Made by a program: the position numbers and the translations under genes | Assembly: GCF_003171515.1 (NCBI RefSeq) | Contig: NC_089398.1 | Location: 124,001 to 188,000 of the forward strand | Source of the DNA: Pyrenophora tritici-repentis | Lineage: Eukaryota > Ascomycota > Dothideomycetes > Pleosporales > Pleosporaceae | Direction of reading: 5' to 3' | DNA: 64,000 nt | Notes under the pieces: model-generated | Seen by the model: only the letters and a program-made list of their open reading frames with translations | The model's database searches: none | What the model was told of the DNA's origin: nothing | Shown here: one piece after another, positions 20,101 to 29,732 of the stretch | Numbering within the stretch: position 1 is the first letter of the stretch | Layout of the letters: each line of letters opens with the position of its first letter

Positions 20101-21173
20101 CCCACGAACCTTGCTGCATGATCCGAGACGGAGTGTTCATCTTCTTTTATGTTGATGACATTATCCTTGCCTCTTCGAAACGGCACGCGGAAGTAGCTCG
20201 GAAAGTGGAAGAGGAACTGAAACAGCGATACAACCTGACCGGAGGAAAGGATTTGCAGTGGTTTTTAGGAGTAGAAGTTATACGGGACCGAGAGAAGCGA
20301 AAGATCTGGCTGTCACAGAAAGCTTATGTTGAGAAGATTGCACGGCTGGCAACGAACAAGGACCAACGACACAACACACCAATGGCTAGAGTCGAACTAG
20401 TTGCACGTGAGGGTTTGGCGACTCCTGGAGAGATTAACTTGTATCAACGCAAGATTGGATCGTTACTCTTCGCCGCCGTCAACACCCGACCCGATGTCGC
20501 ATTCCCAGTATCACGACTCGCCCGGTTCCTCACAAACCCTGGTCCACTACATCAAGAAGCCGCTGACCGAGTGCTGTTGTACCTGGAGTCAACCAAGCTT
20601 CTATCCTTATCATTCGGAGGAGACGACCAATTGGTAGTAGCTAGCGATGCATCCTTTGCGGACAACACCGCGGATCGCAAGAGCTCCCAAGGGTACGTTA
20701 TCAAGCTATTTGGAGGACTGATCGCATGGAGGGCGAACAAACAAGATACCATCACGACATCTACGACCGAAGCAGAACTCCTCGCGCTATCGCAAGTGGC
20801 TAAGGAGTCCATGTTTGTGCGGATGCTGCTAGAGGAGCTTCGGGTAGAGTTGACGGAGAAGACAATTACGATACAGTGCGATAATACGCAGACGATCCGG
20901 CTGATCAACGAGGAGATCTCTCAGCTGACGACGAAACTCCGTCACGTGGACATCCACAATCACTGGCTGAGGCAAGAGGCAAAGCGAAAGTCTATCAGAG
21001 TCGTGTATGTACCGTCTGGCGAAATGCTCGCCGATGGTTTCACGAAGACCCTGCCTGCCAACAACTGGCCCCAGTTCTTGACGCAGGTCGGACTGGTTGA
21101 AGTGAAGGAACGAGACGTAGAGGAAGCAGATCCAGAGGAAATTCTAGAGAAGATGGAAAGTCTTGTTATATAG
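17160..21173 (+). CDS. Copia-2 pol polyprotein
   Basis: In frame with gag after the single UGA; first Met at 17193. Protease active site IMDSGTT at about residue 23 from that Met; integrase zinc finger HKRLGHPG...CDACG (about 165-205); integrase core Asp, Asp, Glu in AIDFHDYE, IETDNEI and GGAERSGG (about 226, 291, 327); then a linker built of 47-residue repeats; reverse transcriptase with QYDVSNAF and FYVDDII (catalytic YVDD near 986); RNase H with ASDASFADN and STTEAELLAL; end at 21171-21173. About 1,326 aa from the Met, usual for a fungal Copia pol. It would be translated only by reading through the gag stop. No internal stop. Confidence 0.92.
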   Translation, partial: PEGRNIGQINLMIFASSFMAKESKYPLQRSYIMDSGTTIHVGNDLGRFTDIRPPMTGDFLWAGNTRVWIKAYGSVTLRVDSADGHRLLYLENVAYCPDLHCSLVSFRILRRQGLWWDTKSDPTILRRSDDSELAVLHEKYGQWILELNDAEARAAFSTQQPTRRTAVRKRAEAIVWHKRLGHPGSDALEHLVNQSEGVKIVGVPTVKCDACGISKSKRMIRRTPRTILEGPGERVAIDFHDYEAESTTKEKSQMLINCRVTGYIWDFYLSDNRTARVILKSLKMFVTFMMNQFGITVKVIETDNEIFSVKPEVARWCRTRGIVLEPSAPDTQAQNGGAERSGGVVKEKGRAMRLDAHLPWDQWPEIARTAVYLHNRTPKYQNRWRSPYEMFFTAIAFQNGVVTSPRKPNLSHLRAYGCKAFAMTDDTKRGKGRLQRFDPKAWIGYLVGYRSTNIFRIWVPSIGKVISTRDVVFDEEVVYSGEHKEVMDNLMHSTTEEIAAWIRTIELPPGPNPTREELGTFYEDETIARAPENGRLEYDEAGRKVVPYPTPPHTPPPAALLAQMLTNVEHPFRDDDTGGYGLQSEETAYGKQGLDTSYGEHGVQTGAQREHGLSAGVPREQCDAGGYGLQSEETAYGKQGLDTSYGEHGVQTGAQREHGLSAGVPREQCDAGGYGLQSEETAYGKQGLDTSYGEHGVQTGAQREHGLSAGVPREQCDAGGYGLQSEETAYGKQGLDTSYGKQGLASGILHPEHRMLKEPWAAAFMAGTKAGNVQNLAGERLDKAKLERMMRNGKKPHRSQLPPPPQANGLREDHELFYFFKEAEITHLHSHKETRSWSEVPAKTARKTDQQVLDSMWVYTYKFDKHHRFQKCKARLVVRGDQQRNVTAQETYAATLAGRSFRMLVSIAARFDLELKQYDVSNAFVNADIDRTVYMRMPPGYRKQGTILQLNKALYGLRISPLLWQRHFTAFLLEIGFSPVPHEPCCMIRDGVFIFFYVDDIILASSKRHAEVARKVEEELKQRYNLTGGKDLQWFLGVEVIRDREKRKIWLSQKAYVEKIARLATNKDQRHNTPMARVELVAREGLATPGEINLYQRKIGSLLFAAVNTRPDVAFPVSRLARFLTNPGPLHQEAADRVLLYLESTKLLSLSFGGDDQLVVASDASFADNTADRKSSQGYVIKLFGGLIAWRANKQDTITTSTTEAELLALSQVAKESMFVRMLLEELRVELTEKTITIQCDNTQTIRLINEEISQLTTKLRHVDIHNHWLRQEAKRKSIRVVYVPSGEMLADGFTKTLPANNWPQFLTQVGLVEVKERDVEEADPEEILEKMESLVI
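18891..19386 (+). repeat. 141-bp in-frame tandem repeat in Copia-2 pol
   Basis: Three full 141-bp units (starting 18891, 19032, 19173) and a partial fourth (19314) encode a 47-residue module containing YGLQSEETAYGKQGLDTSYG and a polar Gln/Gly-rich remainder. The units read identically. It lies between integrase and reverse transcriptase. Copia-3 has two full units plus the partial one. Confidence 0.95.
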
Positions 21174-21239
21174 TCCGGTATGAATGTCGCAAAGACCACT
21201 CCAGCTCAGGCTGCCGAGGAGCGCCGAGCTGAGGGGGTG

Positions 21240-21428
21240 TGTCAGATTGAGGCGAGGTTTTGCTCCATGATCGAGCCGATGGTGGTTGGGGAAGGACATG
21301 AGACCCCCAAACCAGGGCTAGCGCCGGGACTTAGCACTGCCAAGCCCGAGGCGAGGCCACCTCCCACAGACAGAGCCGTAGACAGACACAGAGAATACAC
21401 ACTTGATCCCATCCATAAAAATCTGACA
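21240..21428 (+). repeat. Copia-2 3' LTR
   Basis: 189 bp, no difference from the 5' LTR seen by eye. Confidence 0.94.
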
Positions 21429-22035
21429 CAACCACTCCAACCTACTCAGGAGAATACCTAGTCCAACACAAGCATATATGGCATCAAAAGTTTGAGCTAA
21501 AGAATGTACAACTACTAGAATCATGGACGAAAGTAGTAGTACATAATGTGCCAACAGAATGGGAGGGAGCAGAGACACTAGAGATACTCCACACAGAAAT
21601 CCCAGCATACAACAACGGACTACAAATTACTGGCAACCCATACTGGATATCAAGAGAATGGCAAAACAAGAAGAACAGCTCTATTGTAATAGCATTCAAA
21701 ACAGCCGAAGACGCAGCCAGACTTGGTGGTAGAATTACAATCCTTGGACAAACTCTCTTCACCGAAAAGTTTAAGCCTATAGCAGCATCTACCCAATGCC
21801 TAAACTGCCAACAATTTGGCCACCCAGCCACTAGATGCCGAAACCAACCAGCATGCAATTTGTGCGGAGAAGAACATGCAACTACAACACACAAATGCTC
21901 AGTGTGTAATACAAAAGGAAAACCCTGCAACCATACACTCCCCCACTGTAGTAACTGCAAAGAGCCCCACTTTGCAAACAGCAAAGAGTGCGAACTCTAC
22001 CAAGCAGTAACAAAGAGCATCCCCGCAGGATTTTA

Positions 22036-25000
22036 ATGTTGAACAACATTAGGATCCTCCAAGTCAATCTCAACAAGAGCATTACAGCGACTGAGTCTAC
22101 ACTGCAACTTGCAGTTGAACTTAAAGCTGATATAATTGCAATTCAAGAGCCATGGCTAACTACCAACGACAACTACGCAACAGCAAGATCCATAAATCAC
22201 ACTGCGTTTATCCAGATCTTACCAGTAACAAACCTACCCGTCCGCCCTAGGGTTCTATTTTATATATCTAGAACACTAGAAGCAGAGACATTCACCCAAA
22301 ACGACTTCAAAATAGACCCAGACGCAAAGGCTATTACAATAAAAGGTTCTAATTTCCAATTTAACCTATTTAACGTATACAACCAAACAAACGCCGAAGG
22401 GGAAAAAACACTGCCCAGAGCTATACTTAACACTAAGCTTCCGCCAAGTTCTATTTTAGTACTAGATAGCAACGAGCACCATCCATTGTGGGACCCGCTA
22501 TGCCCAACGACGAGCCAAGGAGCACAGCCATTTATTGACTGGATTGAAGAACAAGATCTAGAGCTCCTAAACACACCAGGAGTAGGCACATTCTTCAGAC
22601 CACACCTATCTAGAGAAACAGTCCTAGACCTCTCACTTGTCACTCCAGACTTGGCTAGCAAAGCTACGGACTGGCAGACTATACCTGAAACTGGATCAGA
22701 TCACTACGGCCTCCTATTCTCCATCCAAACAAACGCAGACCTTGTAGAAAACCCGACAAACCAACCCAGATTTAATACTGCAAAGGCTAACTGGGACACC
22801 TTCAACAAAGAACTAGAAACGGCAATCCAAAACAGTCAAACCTTGCAAGATATGGACCAGATCAGTGATCCAAGAAAGGCAGACTTAATGGACCTCCTCC
22901 TCGGCAACAATACAGAGCTAGAGCAACAGCTAGAAGAGATTGGTAAAGCAATAACTCAAGCAATCCAAACTGCAGCAAACAAAGCTATCCCTATCACTAG
23001 ACTTGGTCCAAAACCAAAAGCTTGGTGGAACAAAGAGCTGACAAAGCTACGACAAGACACTTCCCACTATAGAAGGATTTTTAAAGAAAAGCTCGAAACT
23101 ACTGCGATACACGACGCCTACCTAGAGAAAAGAGACTTCCTACGTGCACGAAACACCTACAACAAGGCAATCAAAGACGCTAAAAGGAAACACTGGAATG
23201 AATTCCTAGAGAAGGAAGACCCGCAGTCAATCTACAAAGCCATGGCATATACAAAGGATAACAAAGTCGAAAGAATTCCACCTATACAAGGAGAAACATC
23301 ATTCGACAAGAAATGCCAAGCGTTCCGCAACACGCTATTCCCACCACCGCCCATAACCGAAGCGCCCACATTCACCAACTACCAGGAAAAGAGATGGGAT
23401 TGGCCAGCACTATCCACGACTGAACTAGAACGAGCATGCTCAAGTCAAGTCAAAAGTAGCACCCCAGGACCAGATGCAATAACACAAGACATAATCACAG
23501 CCGCGTACAAAGCTCAACCGCAAACAATGTTTAGAGCTTTCTCACTCCTATTCAACTATGGATACCACCCAAAATGCTGGAAACAAGCTACAGGAGCTGT
23601 TCTTAAAAAGGCATCAAAACCAGACTATTCAATCCCAAAAGCCTACAGAGTTATCACTCTATTAAGCTGTTTAGGAAAGATTAACGAGAGGATCACCGCA
23701 AGTAGGCTGAGCAATCTAGCAGAAATCACAGAGCTACTACACCCAACCCAAATTGGGGGTAGACTCAAGAAATCTGCAATAGATGCAGCTATGCTACTCA
23801 TCGACCAAATTCAGCACCAGAAACAGAAAGGCCAAATAACATCAACTATCTTCCTAGACGTAAAGGGAGCATTTGACCACGTCTCACACAATCAATTCCT
23901 GCGAACGCTTAAGAAGCTAGGCCTTCCAATTAGTCTTATCGCTTGGACAAAATCCTTCTTCTCAAACAGATCGCTAAGACTCTCCTTCGACAATAAGACA
24001 CAAGAATTCTCCGAGATAATAGCTGGGATACCTCAAGGCAGCCCAGTGTCTCCAATCTTCTTTCTTATCTACACCAGAGACCTCTTCCCAGGACTACAAA
24101 GCTTCAACCTATCCTATATTGACGACCTATCTCTATCGACATCCTCAACATCGCTAAAGAAAAATGTCAAAATACTAGAACAGCAAGTCCGCCTACTATC
24201 TCACCGAGGGAAAAACTTAGCGATTATGTTCGATATAGCTAAGACAGAGCTCATCCACTTTACCGCCAAGAAAGAGAGAAAAGAGAGAAGCCTACAGCTT
24301 CCAGACAACACCATTGTAGAACCGAAAGACACAATCAAATGGCTAGGTATCCACATAGACAATAGACTGTCCTTCAAGGAACATATTGCTACACGCGTAA
24401 GCCAAGCAAGGAAAGCATTCTATAGACTAGGGAGACTAGCCAACATCGAAAGAGGACTCTCCCCAAAAGCAGTACGACAACTATACCTAGCATGCGTCAC
24501 AAGCGTTGCAGACTACGGATCACAAATATACTGGAAGAACCAAAGCTACGCCACTAGCCTCCTACAATCACTGCACAACCTGGCGTGTAGAAAGATAATT
24601 GGAGTGTTTAGAACGTCACCATCCCTACCAACAAGCATTGAATCCGGACTTACGTCACCTGCAATTAGACTCAACACCAACAACCGAAAGTATGCGTCTA
24701 GAGCACACCAGCTATCCAGCAACCACCCAATCCAGAAAGCAATTACAAGGATCACAAATACAGACAAAGCTAGCTACAAAAAGCCAAACCAGCATAGACA
24801 ACTATACACTATTGTTAAGTCAATCCCAGAGAGAGACAACAATAGCGTAGAAAAGATAATCCCATATAGGTTCAGACCATGGGAAAGTCTTAACTACAAG
24901 GTTACTGTATCAAAAAAGAGCAAAGAGGAAGAGGCAATTGCACACACGGATTATATCCTATCAAGGAGCGGAGATAACTTCACCGCAATCTACTCAGATG

Positions 25001-25902
25001 CCTCACAACACGACAAGGGAATAGGGATCGGCGTAGGTGTAGTAGCGTACAGCTCCACCCACGAAGAAACCTTTTCTCAAAAGACAAACATTGGATGCTC
25101 CCAACTAGTCTACAACGGTGAACTAGAGGGGATAGCACAGGCATTTGAACACGCGGCTACAGTGGCACAAGAAGGCCAAGAGATCTACGTATACGCAGAC
25201 AACCAAGCAGCAATCCATAGGCTTAACAACCTATCGGACAACCCGGGACAACAGTGGCTACTAAGATGCATCAGAGCTGCAAAGAGAATAACGACAAAGA
25301 AAGCATCGATCCACCTGCAGTGGGCCCCAGGACATAACGACGTCAAGGGCAACGAAAAAGCCGACACGCTAGCAAAGGAAGCAGCTAAAGAGAGACCAAC
25401 AACATCGACCACAGCGAGCCTAGCCTACTTAGGCACAGAAATCAACAAAATACAAAAAACAGAACAACTGATGGAGTACAAGAGGTATACCGACAGGCCC
25501 ACCAAAAACAGAAGCTCCTACTCAAGGATCTTCAAGCTCAACACACATACAACAATCAAAGTCCCGAAGGGAACACCAAGAGAAATCTCGAGCGCGTTCT
25601 ACTCACTCAAGCTAGGACATGGATACTTCAACTCCTACCTTAAGAGATTCAACAAGAGAGACTGCAATCTATGTATATGCTACAAACCACAAACACCACA
25701 GCATCTACTTCTAGATTGCAAACAGTACAAAACACATCGAAATACACTCAAAGAAGCAATACCACACAGACCCATCACCCTCCCACTCCTCCTCCAAACA
25801 AAGACAGGCATCAAAGCTACTCTAGCCTTTATTGCAAGTACTAGGATTGGCACGAGAAAATGGCACCTTGGGCAAACCACCGAACAGACAGACACTGTAT
25901 AA
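22036..25902 (+). CDS. LINE-1a ORF2: endonuclease, reverse transcriptase, RNase H
   Basis: Start set at the ATG inside TAATG (22036), giving MLNNIRILQVNLNKS, the usual beginning of an apurinic-type endonuclease (residues 1 to about 235, with IIAIQEPW, LDSNEHHPLW and GSDHYGL). The reverse transcriptase follows (about 480-760) with FLDVKGAFDHVSH, GIPQGSPVSPIFF and the catalytic YIDD. RNase H is at about 980-1120 (IYSDASQ, NGELEGIAQA, YADNQAAIHR, WAPGHNDVKGNEKAD). A C-terminal CCHC cluster (CNLCICYK...HLLLDC) closes the protein. About 1,288 aa, full length and without stops. It would reverse-transcribe the LINE RNA at a nicked target. Confidence 0.94.
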   Translation: MLNNIRILQVNLNKSITATESTLQLAVELKADIIAIQEPWLTTNDNYATARSINHTAFIQILPVTNLPVRPRVLFYISRTLEAETFTQNDFKIDPDAKAITIKGSNFQFNLFNVYNQTNAEGEKTLPRAILNTKLPPSSILVLDSNEHHPLWDPLCPTTSQGAQPFIDWIEEQDLELLNTPGVGTFFRPHLSRETVLDLSLVTPDLASKATDWQTIPETGSDHYGLLFSIQTNADLVENPTNQPRFNTAKANWDTFNKELETAIQNSQTLQDMDQISDPRKADLMDLLLGNNTELEQQLEEIGKAITQAIQTAANKAIPITRLGPKPKAWWNKELTKLRQDTSHYRRIFKEKLETTAIHDAYLEKRDFLRARNTYNKAIKDAKRKHWNEFLEKEDPQSIYKAMAYTKDNKVERIPPIQGETSFDKKCQAFRNTLFPPPPITEAPTFTNYQEKRWDWPALSTTELERACSSQVKSSTPGPDAITQDIITAAYKAQPQTMFRAFSLLFNYGYHPKCWKQATGAVLKKASKPDYSIPKAYRVITLLSCLGKINERITASRLSNLAEITELLHPTQIGGRLKKSAIDAAMLLIDQIQHQKQKGQITSTIFLDVKGAFDHVSHNQFLRTLKKLGLPISLIAWTKSFFSNRSLRLSFDNKTQEFSEIIAGIPQGSPVSPIFFLIYTRDLFPGLQSFNLSYIDDLSLSTSSTSLKKNVKILEQQVRLLSHRGKNLAIMFDIAKTELIHFTAKKERKERSLQLPDNTIVEPKDTIKWLGIHIDNRLSFKEHIATRVSQARKAFYRLGRLANIERGLSPKAVRQLYLACVTSVADYGSQIYWKNQSYATSLLQSLHNLACRKIIGVFRTSPSLPTSIESGLTSPAIRLNTNNRKYASRAHQLSSNHPIQKAITRITNTDKASYKKPNQHRQLYTIVKSIPERDNNSVEKIIPYRFRPWESLNYKVTVSKKSKEEEAIAHTDYILSRSGDNFTAIYSDASQHDKGIGIGVGVVAYSSTHEETFSQKTNIGCSQLVYNGELEGIAQAFEHAATVAQEGQEIYVYADNQAAIHRLNNLSDNPGQQWLLRCIRAAKRITTKKASIHLQWAPGHNDVKGNEKADTLAKEAAKERPTTSTTASLAYLGTEINKIQKTEQLMEYKRYTDRPTKNRSSYSRIFKLNTHTTIKVPKGTPREISSAFYSLKLGHGYFNSYLKRFNKRDCNLCICYKPQTPQHLLLDCKQYKTHRNTLKEAIPHRPITLPLLLQTKTGIKATLAFIASTRIGTRKWHLGQTTEQTDTV

Positions 25903-26166
25903 AACTACAAAAACAATATTTCCTTATCTAAAAGAGCCCGCTGCTACATCTCTTTCTATTCACCACACTGCTCTTTAGCACCCGCGCCAATGGAAGACTA
26001 GCTCTGAAATTGGAGTACGCAAAACACCACCCAAATTGTACAAGACCCATAGAAACTCCACAACGACCATCATACATAGAACGGCTTAGCCAAAGTCCTA
26101 CATAGTCACCGACTGATACAGGACTCTAATGGAAATATAATAATAATAATAATAGAGTGCCAGGCT

Positions 26167-27097
26167 CATCGAACACCAACTTTTCGAGATGACAAAAAGG
26201 TCCTGGATTACCCTTTTTTCATCTCAATTCCATTGAAATGCCTTCCTAGAATCAGTTTCCAACGTCTGCTTTTGCGTGCAGGCGTTGTGGCGGGCGCGCT
26301 GGCCGCTGCAACTTTGACAGAGTTGTTACCTGGCCTTAGTTGAGAGAAATCTCTGCAAATGGCCCGTGCGCCAACTGATTTTAGATGTTCGATCGAAGGC
26401 ACCCTCTACGAAACCGACAGAGCAACGGCTCTTCCTTAGGTATATATCTCTATTGCTGCAAAGTAATAGGCCTATATATCTAGATGCTACCTATACCCGA
26501 ACGCCCTAAACCAACTCGATATACCGACCCCATATACCGAACCGCTCCAGCACCTGCTGTCACCAGCACACTCACGAGCAAAACACCGACCAGGCACTAG
26601 ATGTATAGATCTATTATCTCTCTTGTAGATCCCTATATACAGACGCCTACACCAAAAGCCCTCTCCACCGAACGACCTAAACCGACTCGATATACCGACC
26701 CCATATACCGAACCGCTCTAGCACCTGCTTTCACTAGCACACGCACGAGCAAAACACCGACCAGGCACTAGATGTATAGATCTACTATCTCTCTTGTAGA
26801 TCCCTATATACAGACGCCTACACAAAACAACAGACAGACACTGTATAAAACTACAAACAATATTTCTTTTCGCAAAGAGCTCGCTGTTACATCTCTTTCT
26901 GTTCACCACACTGCTCTTTAGCACCCGCGCCAATGGAAGACTAGCTCGGAAATTGGACTACGCAACTATCCTCCAAATTGTACAAGACCTATAGAAACTC
27001 CATATTGAACAACATACATAGAACGGCTTAGCCAAAGTCCTACATAGTCACCGACTGATACAGGACTCTAATGGAAATATAATAATAATAATAATAA
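26167..27097 (+). mobile_element. LINE-1b, short LINE-derived insertion with its own (TAA)n tail
   Basis: Starts like LINE-1a (catc.aacac.aac..cgag) and ends with the same 3' region (CAGACACTGTATAAAACTACAAA onward) and (TAA)n tail, but between them has about 500 bp unrelated to the LINE ORFs, including a 171-bp direct repeat. It is bounded by the same 14-bp TAGAGTGCCAGGCT (26153-26166 and 27098-27111). It looks like a non-autonomous partner of the LINE or an internally rearranged copy. Confidence 0.75.
26499..26840 (+). repeat. 171-bp direct tandem duplication inside LINE-1b
   Basis: Two adjacent units starting GAACG(C/A)CCTAAACC at 26499 and 26670, differing at scattered positions. Both contain GATATACCGACCCCATATAC. 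No coding frame. Confidence 0.85.
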
Positions 27098-27632
27098 TAG
27101 AGTGCCAGGCTTCTGATATCCTTTTGGCATCCTCATGTATATTTCTCTGTCGATTGTAGCATGCACAAAAGCATTAGTGACGTCGTATTGCTTTAGCTCA
27201 AGATCGTATTTGGCGGCGATTGCCATGAGCATTCTGAATGAGCGTCCTGCCAATGTTGCTGCGTATGTGTCTTGGGAGGTGATGTTGCGTTGTTGGTCTC
27301 CCCTTACCACCAATCTTGCCTTGCATTTGATGAGGCGGTGATGCTTGTCGAGTTTGTAGGTGTATACCCACATACAGTCTAGGATCTGGTGCCCTGCTCG
27401 TTTGACTGGTGATGCTTGGACCTCAGTCCATGACTTCATTTGTTGGTGACTCCGAAGGTGTGTCTTTTCTGCTTCCTTGAACATGTCGTATAGTGGATGG
27501 TCTTCCAGCTTTGAGTATGCTGTTGGGAGTGGCGGTAGCTGGTTACGATAGGGCTTGATTCCCTTAGATAGCAGTCTCTTCACCTGAGCCTTGTCGATTG
27601 GCTTTCCTTCGTGTTGACCAATGTGTCCTGAT

Positions 27633-27760
27633 CAGACTCCGCAACAATCAATCGATCGACATGATTGATTCCTATATAGGTTAAAGAGTTACTTTATTAG
27701 GCAGCCTTTAACCTAGATAGGAATCAATCATGCCGATCCGATTGATTGTTGCGGAGTCTG
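27633..27760. mobile_element. 128-bp MITE (MITE-128), related ends to MITE-161
   Basis: Inverted ends CAGACTCCGCAAC / GTTGCGGAGTCTG are perfect for 13 bp, and the inverted repeat continues for about 50 bp (GATTGATTCCTAT...ATAGGAATCAATC). Flanked by GTCCTGAT (27625-27632 and 27761-27768). The interior differs from MITE-161. It interrupts Copia-1 pol between integrase and reverse transcriptase. Confidence 0.92.
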
Positions 27761-29732
27761 GTCCTGATTCGGTGCCGGCCATGAATGCGGCTGCCCATGG
27801 ACTGGTCATTGATGTTGATTGGTTGGACATGTTCGTCATATCCTCGTTGTTCACCTCTCCTTGAACTAGCAAGGCCACAGGTGGAGGAGTTGGTGGCGGG
27901 GTTAGATATGCCTCTACCACCTTCCTTCCTTGGTGGTATCTGGTTTTCTGAGTGCGCGGGCTCTCTTCCTGCGTCGTATCGTCCTCGTAGAACGTCTCGG
28001 TTTCTGGTTGTTGGCTCTGAGTACCTGGGAGTTCGACTGTTCTCACCCAAGTTGCGATTTCCTCTAGGGTGTTGTGCATGAGATTGTCCATCAGGTCCTC
28101 AGTCTTGCCGTTGAAGATTGTTTCTTCGTTAAACACTACGTCGCGAGTGCTGATTACCTTTGCCATGGATGGGATCCAGATGCGGTAGATGTTTGTTGAC
28201 TGATATCCCACAAGATACCCAATCCAGGCTTTTGGGTCCAGCCGTTGCAGCCTTGACTTTCCTTGGTGGGTATCGTCTGTCATTGCAAAGGCTTTGCACC
28301 CATATGCTCTTAGATGAGCTTGGTTTGGTCTTCGGGGTCCGGTGACTATGCCATTTGTGGCAGCTGCGCGCGTGAAGAATATTTCGTAAGGCGATTTCCA
28401 CTTGTTTGGATAATTTGGCGTTCGATTGTATAGGTATACCGCCGCTCTGGTTATCTCTGGCCAGAGTTCCCATGGAAGATTCGCATCTAGTCGAATTGCG
28501 CGTGCCTTTTCTTTTATCACACCCCCTGAGCGTTCGGCTCCTCCGTTCTGCGCTTGTGTGTCTGGAGCGGAAGGCTCGAGTCTGATTGATAGGGACGTGC
28601 ACCATTTCTCGACTTCTTGCTTAACTGTGATGATCTCGTTGTCTGTTTCAATGACCTTGACCGTAATGTTGAACTGTTTCTTCATAAATTGGATAAAGAG
28701 GGCTAATAGGCGAATAATAGAGCGTGCTGGCCTATTGTCTTTGAAGTAGAAATCCCAAACGTATCGGGAGTTTCGGCAAGTTATTAGCATCTGACTCTTT
28801 TCCTTAGTGAAGCTGTCTGCCTCGTACTCATAGAAGTCGATTGCAATTCTTTCTCCAGGACCTTCATCATTTAGTCTTAGCGCCCTTCTTATTTGGCGCT
28901 TCGACTTTGATCTGCCGCAAGCGTCACATTGTACTGTGGTGATTCCTTTGATCCTCACCCCCTCAGATTGCTGTATGAGGTGTTCAATAGCGGATGGCCC
29001 TGGATGTCCTAGTCGTTTATGCCATAGCATAGCTGTCGCCCTTTGTGGTGATCGCTTGGTTCGATTCATACGCACATGGAAGGCTGAGTCGAATAGAGTG
29101 GTGTCTTCGATAATCCATTGCCCATGGCGTTCCGATAGGATAGCAATGATTGTTCCATCCCATCGTCGCAGGCTTGTTGGATCTTCCCGATTGTCCCACC
29201 ATATTCCTTGTCGTCGGAGTAGCCTGAATGATACTAGGCTGCAGAGGAAGTCTGGACACCACGCAACGTTGACTATGTACAGGGCTTGTTTGTCCTGAGA
29301 TCCCTCTGTTGTCAATGTGACAGCTCCGTATCCTCGTATCCAGACTTTGGAACTGCCGGCCCAGATGTAGTCCCCTGGCGTCGACGGGCGTACGTCTTCA
29401 ATTCTTGAGAGGTCGTTGCAGATGTGCGTAGTCGAGCCGGAATCCAGGATGAAGGCATCCTTTAATGGATATCCTTGTTGGCTTGCGCTGAATGCCGCTT
29501 TCATCGTGCCCTCATCAATTCTTGAGATTTCGCGTCCATCTAGTCATTCAATGACTGCGTCCGGTGTTTGTGATGTCTTGATATGAGGTGTAATCGATCG
29601 TGACGTTGTCGAGAATCGAGGTCGTTTAGTCTCTAGGGACATTTCCTGCATCGTTCTCTGTAAGTTGGTGTCATTTTCAAGTTTGTACTGTACTAATCTT
29701 GCGATGCCTCGATTTGGCTTGAACCATTCAGG

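Larger units (their letters stand above)
15632..21428 (+). mobile_element. Copia-2 LTR retrotransposon, structurally complete
   Basis: 5,797-bp Ty1/copia element with 189-bp LTRs (15632-15820 and 21240-21428) that read identically, bounded by TG...CA and a 5-bp duplication CAACC (15627-15631 and 21429-21433) inside LINE-1a ORF1. The primer site ATTAAGAGTCTCACTGCCT follows the 5' LTR directly; the polypurine tract GCTGAGGGGGTG precedes the 3' LTR. Identical LTRs mark a recent insertion, younger than the LINE. Copia-3 at 60959 is a near-identical sister. Confidence 0.95.
14783..22036 (+). pseudogene. LINE-1a ORF1 (gag-like RNA-binding protein), split by Copia-2
   Basis: The 5' part is 14783-15631 (MAPDSDTIVVQLPEDL; upstream in-frame ATGs are less likely), the 3' part 21434-22036; the frame is continuous when Copia-2 and one CAACC duplication are disregarded. 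The N-terminal part is polar with a low-complexity NTQ-rich stretch (about residues 170-195). The C-terminal part has three CCHC-type zinc knuckles (CLNCQQFGHPATRC, CNLCGEEH, CSVCNTKGKPCNH) that bind nucleic acid. The stop TAA overlaps the ORF2 start as TAATG at 22034-22038. Confidence 0.85.
14558..26152 (+). mobile_element. LINE-1a, Tad-like non-LTR retrotransposon carrying Copia-2
   Basis: Two-ORF LINE inserted in the Copia-1 reverse transcriptase. Ends are defined by the 14-bp duplication TAGAGTGCCAGGCT (14544-14557 left, 26153-26166 right) and by a (TAA)n tail at about 26137-26152. Removing Copia-2 (5,797 bp plus 5) leaves about 5.8 kb, full length for this type. ORF1 is gag-like; ORF2 has endonuclease, reverse transcriptase and RNase H, the arrangement of fungal Tad1-clade LINEs. 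Confidence 0.9.
13039..29543 (-). pseudogene. Copia-1 pol (protease, integrase, RT, RNase H), split by five insertions
   Basis: Pol follows gag in the same frame after one UGA at 29544-29546. The segment to 27761 carries the protease (FILDSGSTTHICND), the zinc-binding HKRLGHPG...CDACG and the integrase core aspartates and glutamate (IAIDFYEYE, IETDNEI, GGAERSGG). The segment 27624-27112 starts the reverse transcriptase; 14543-13748 continues it with FYVDDII and leads into RNase H (VASDASFADN); 13573-13451 and 13276-13039 finish RNase H (CDNTQTIRL, LRHVDIHNHWLRQ). Each gap is exactly one inserted element plus one target duplication, and the frame is kept across every site; no substitution-type stop was seen. 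The protein cannot be made as it stands. Confidence 0.88.
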
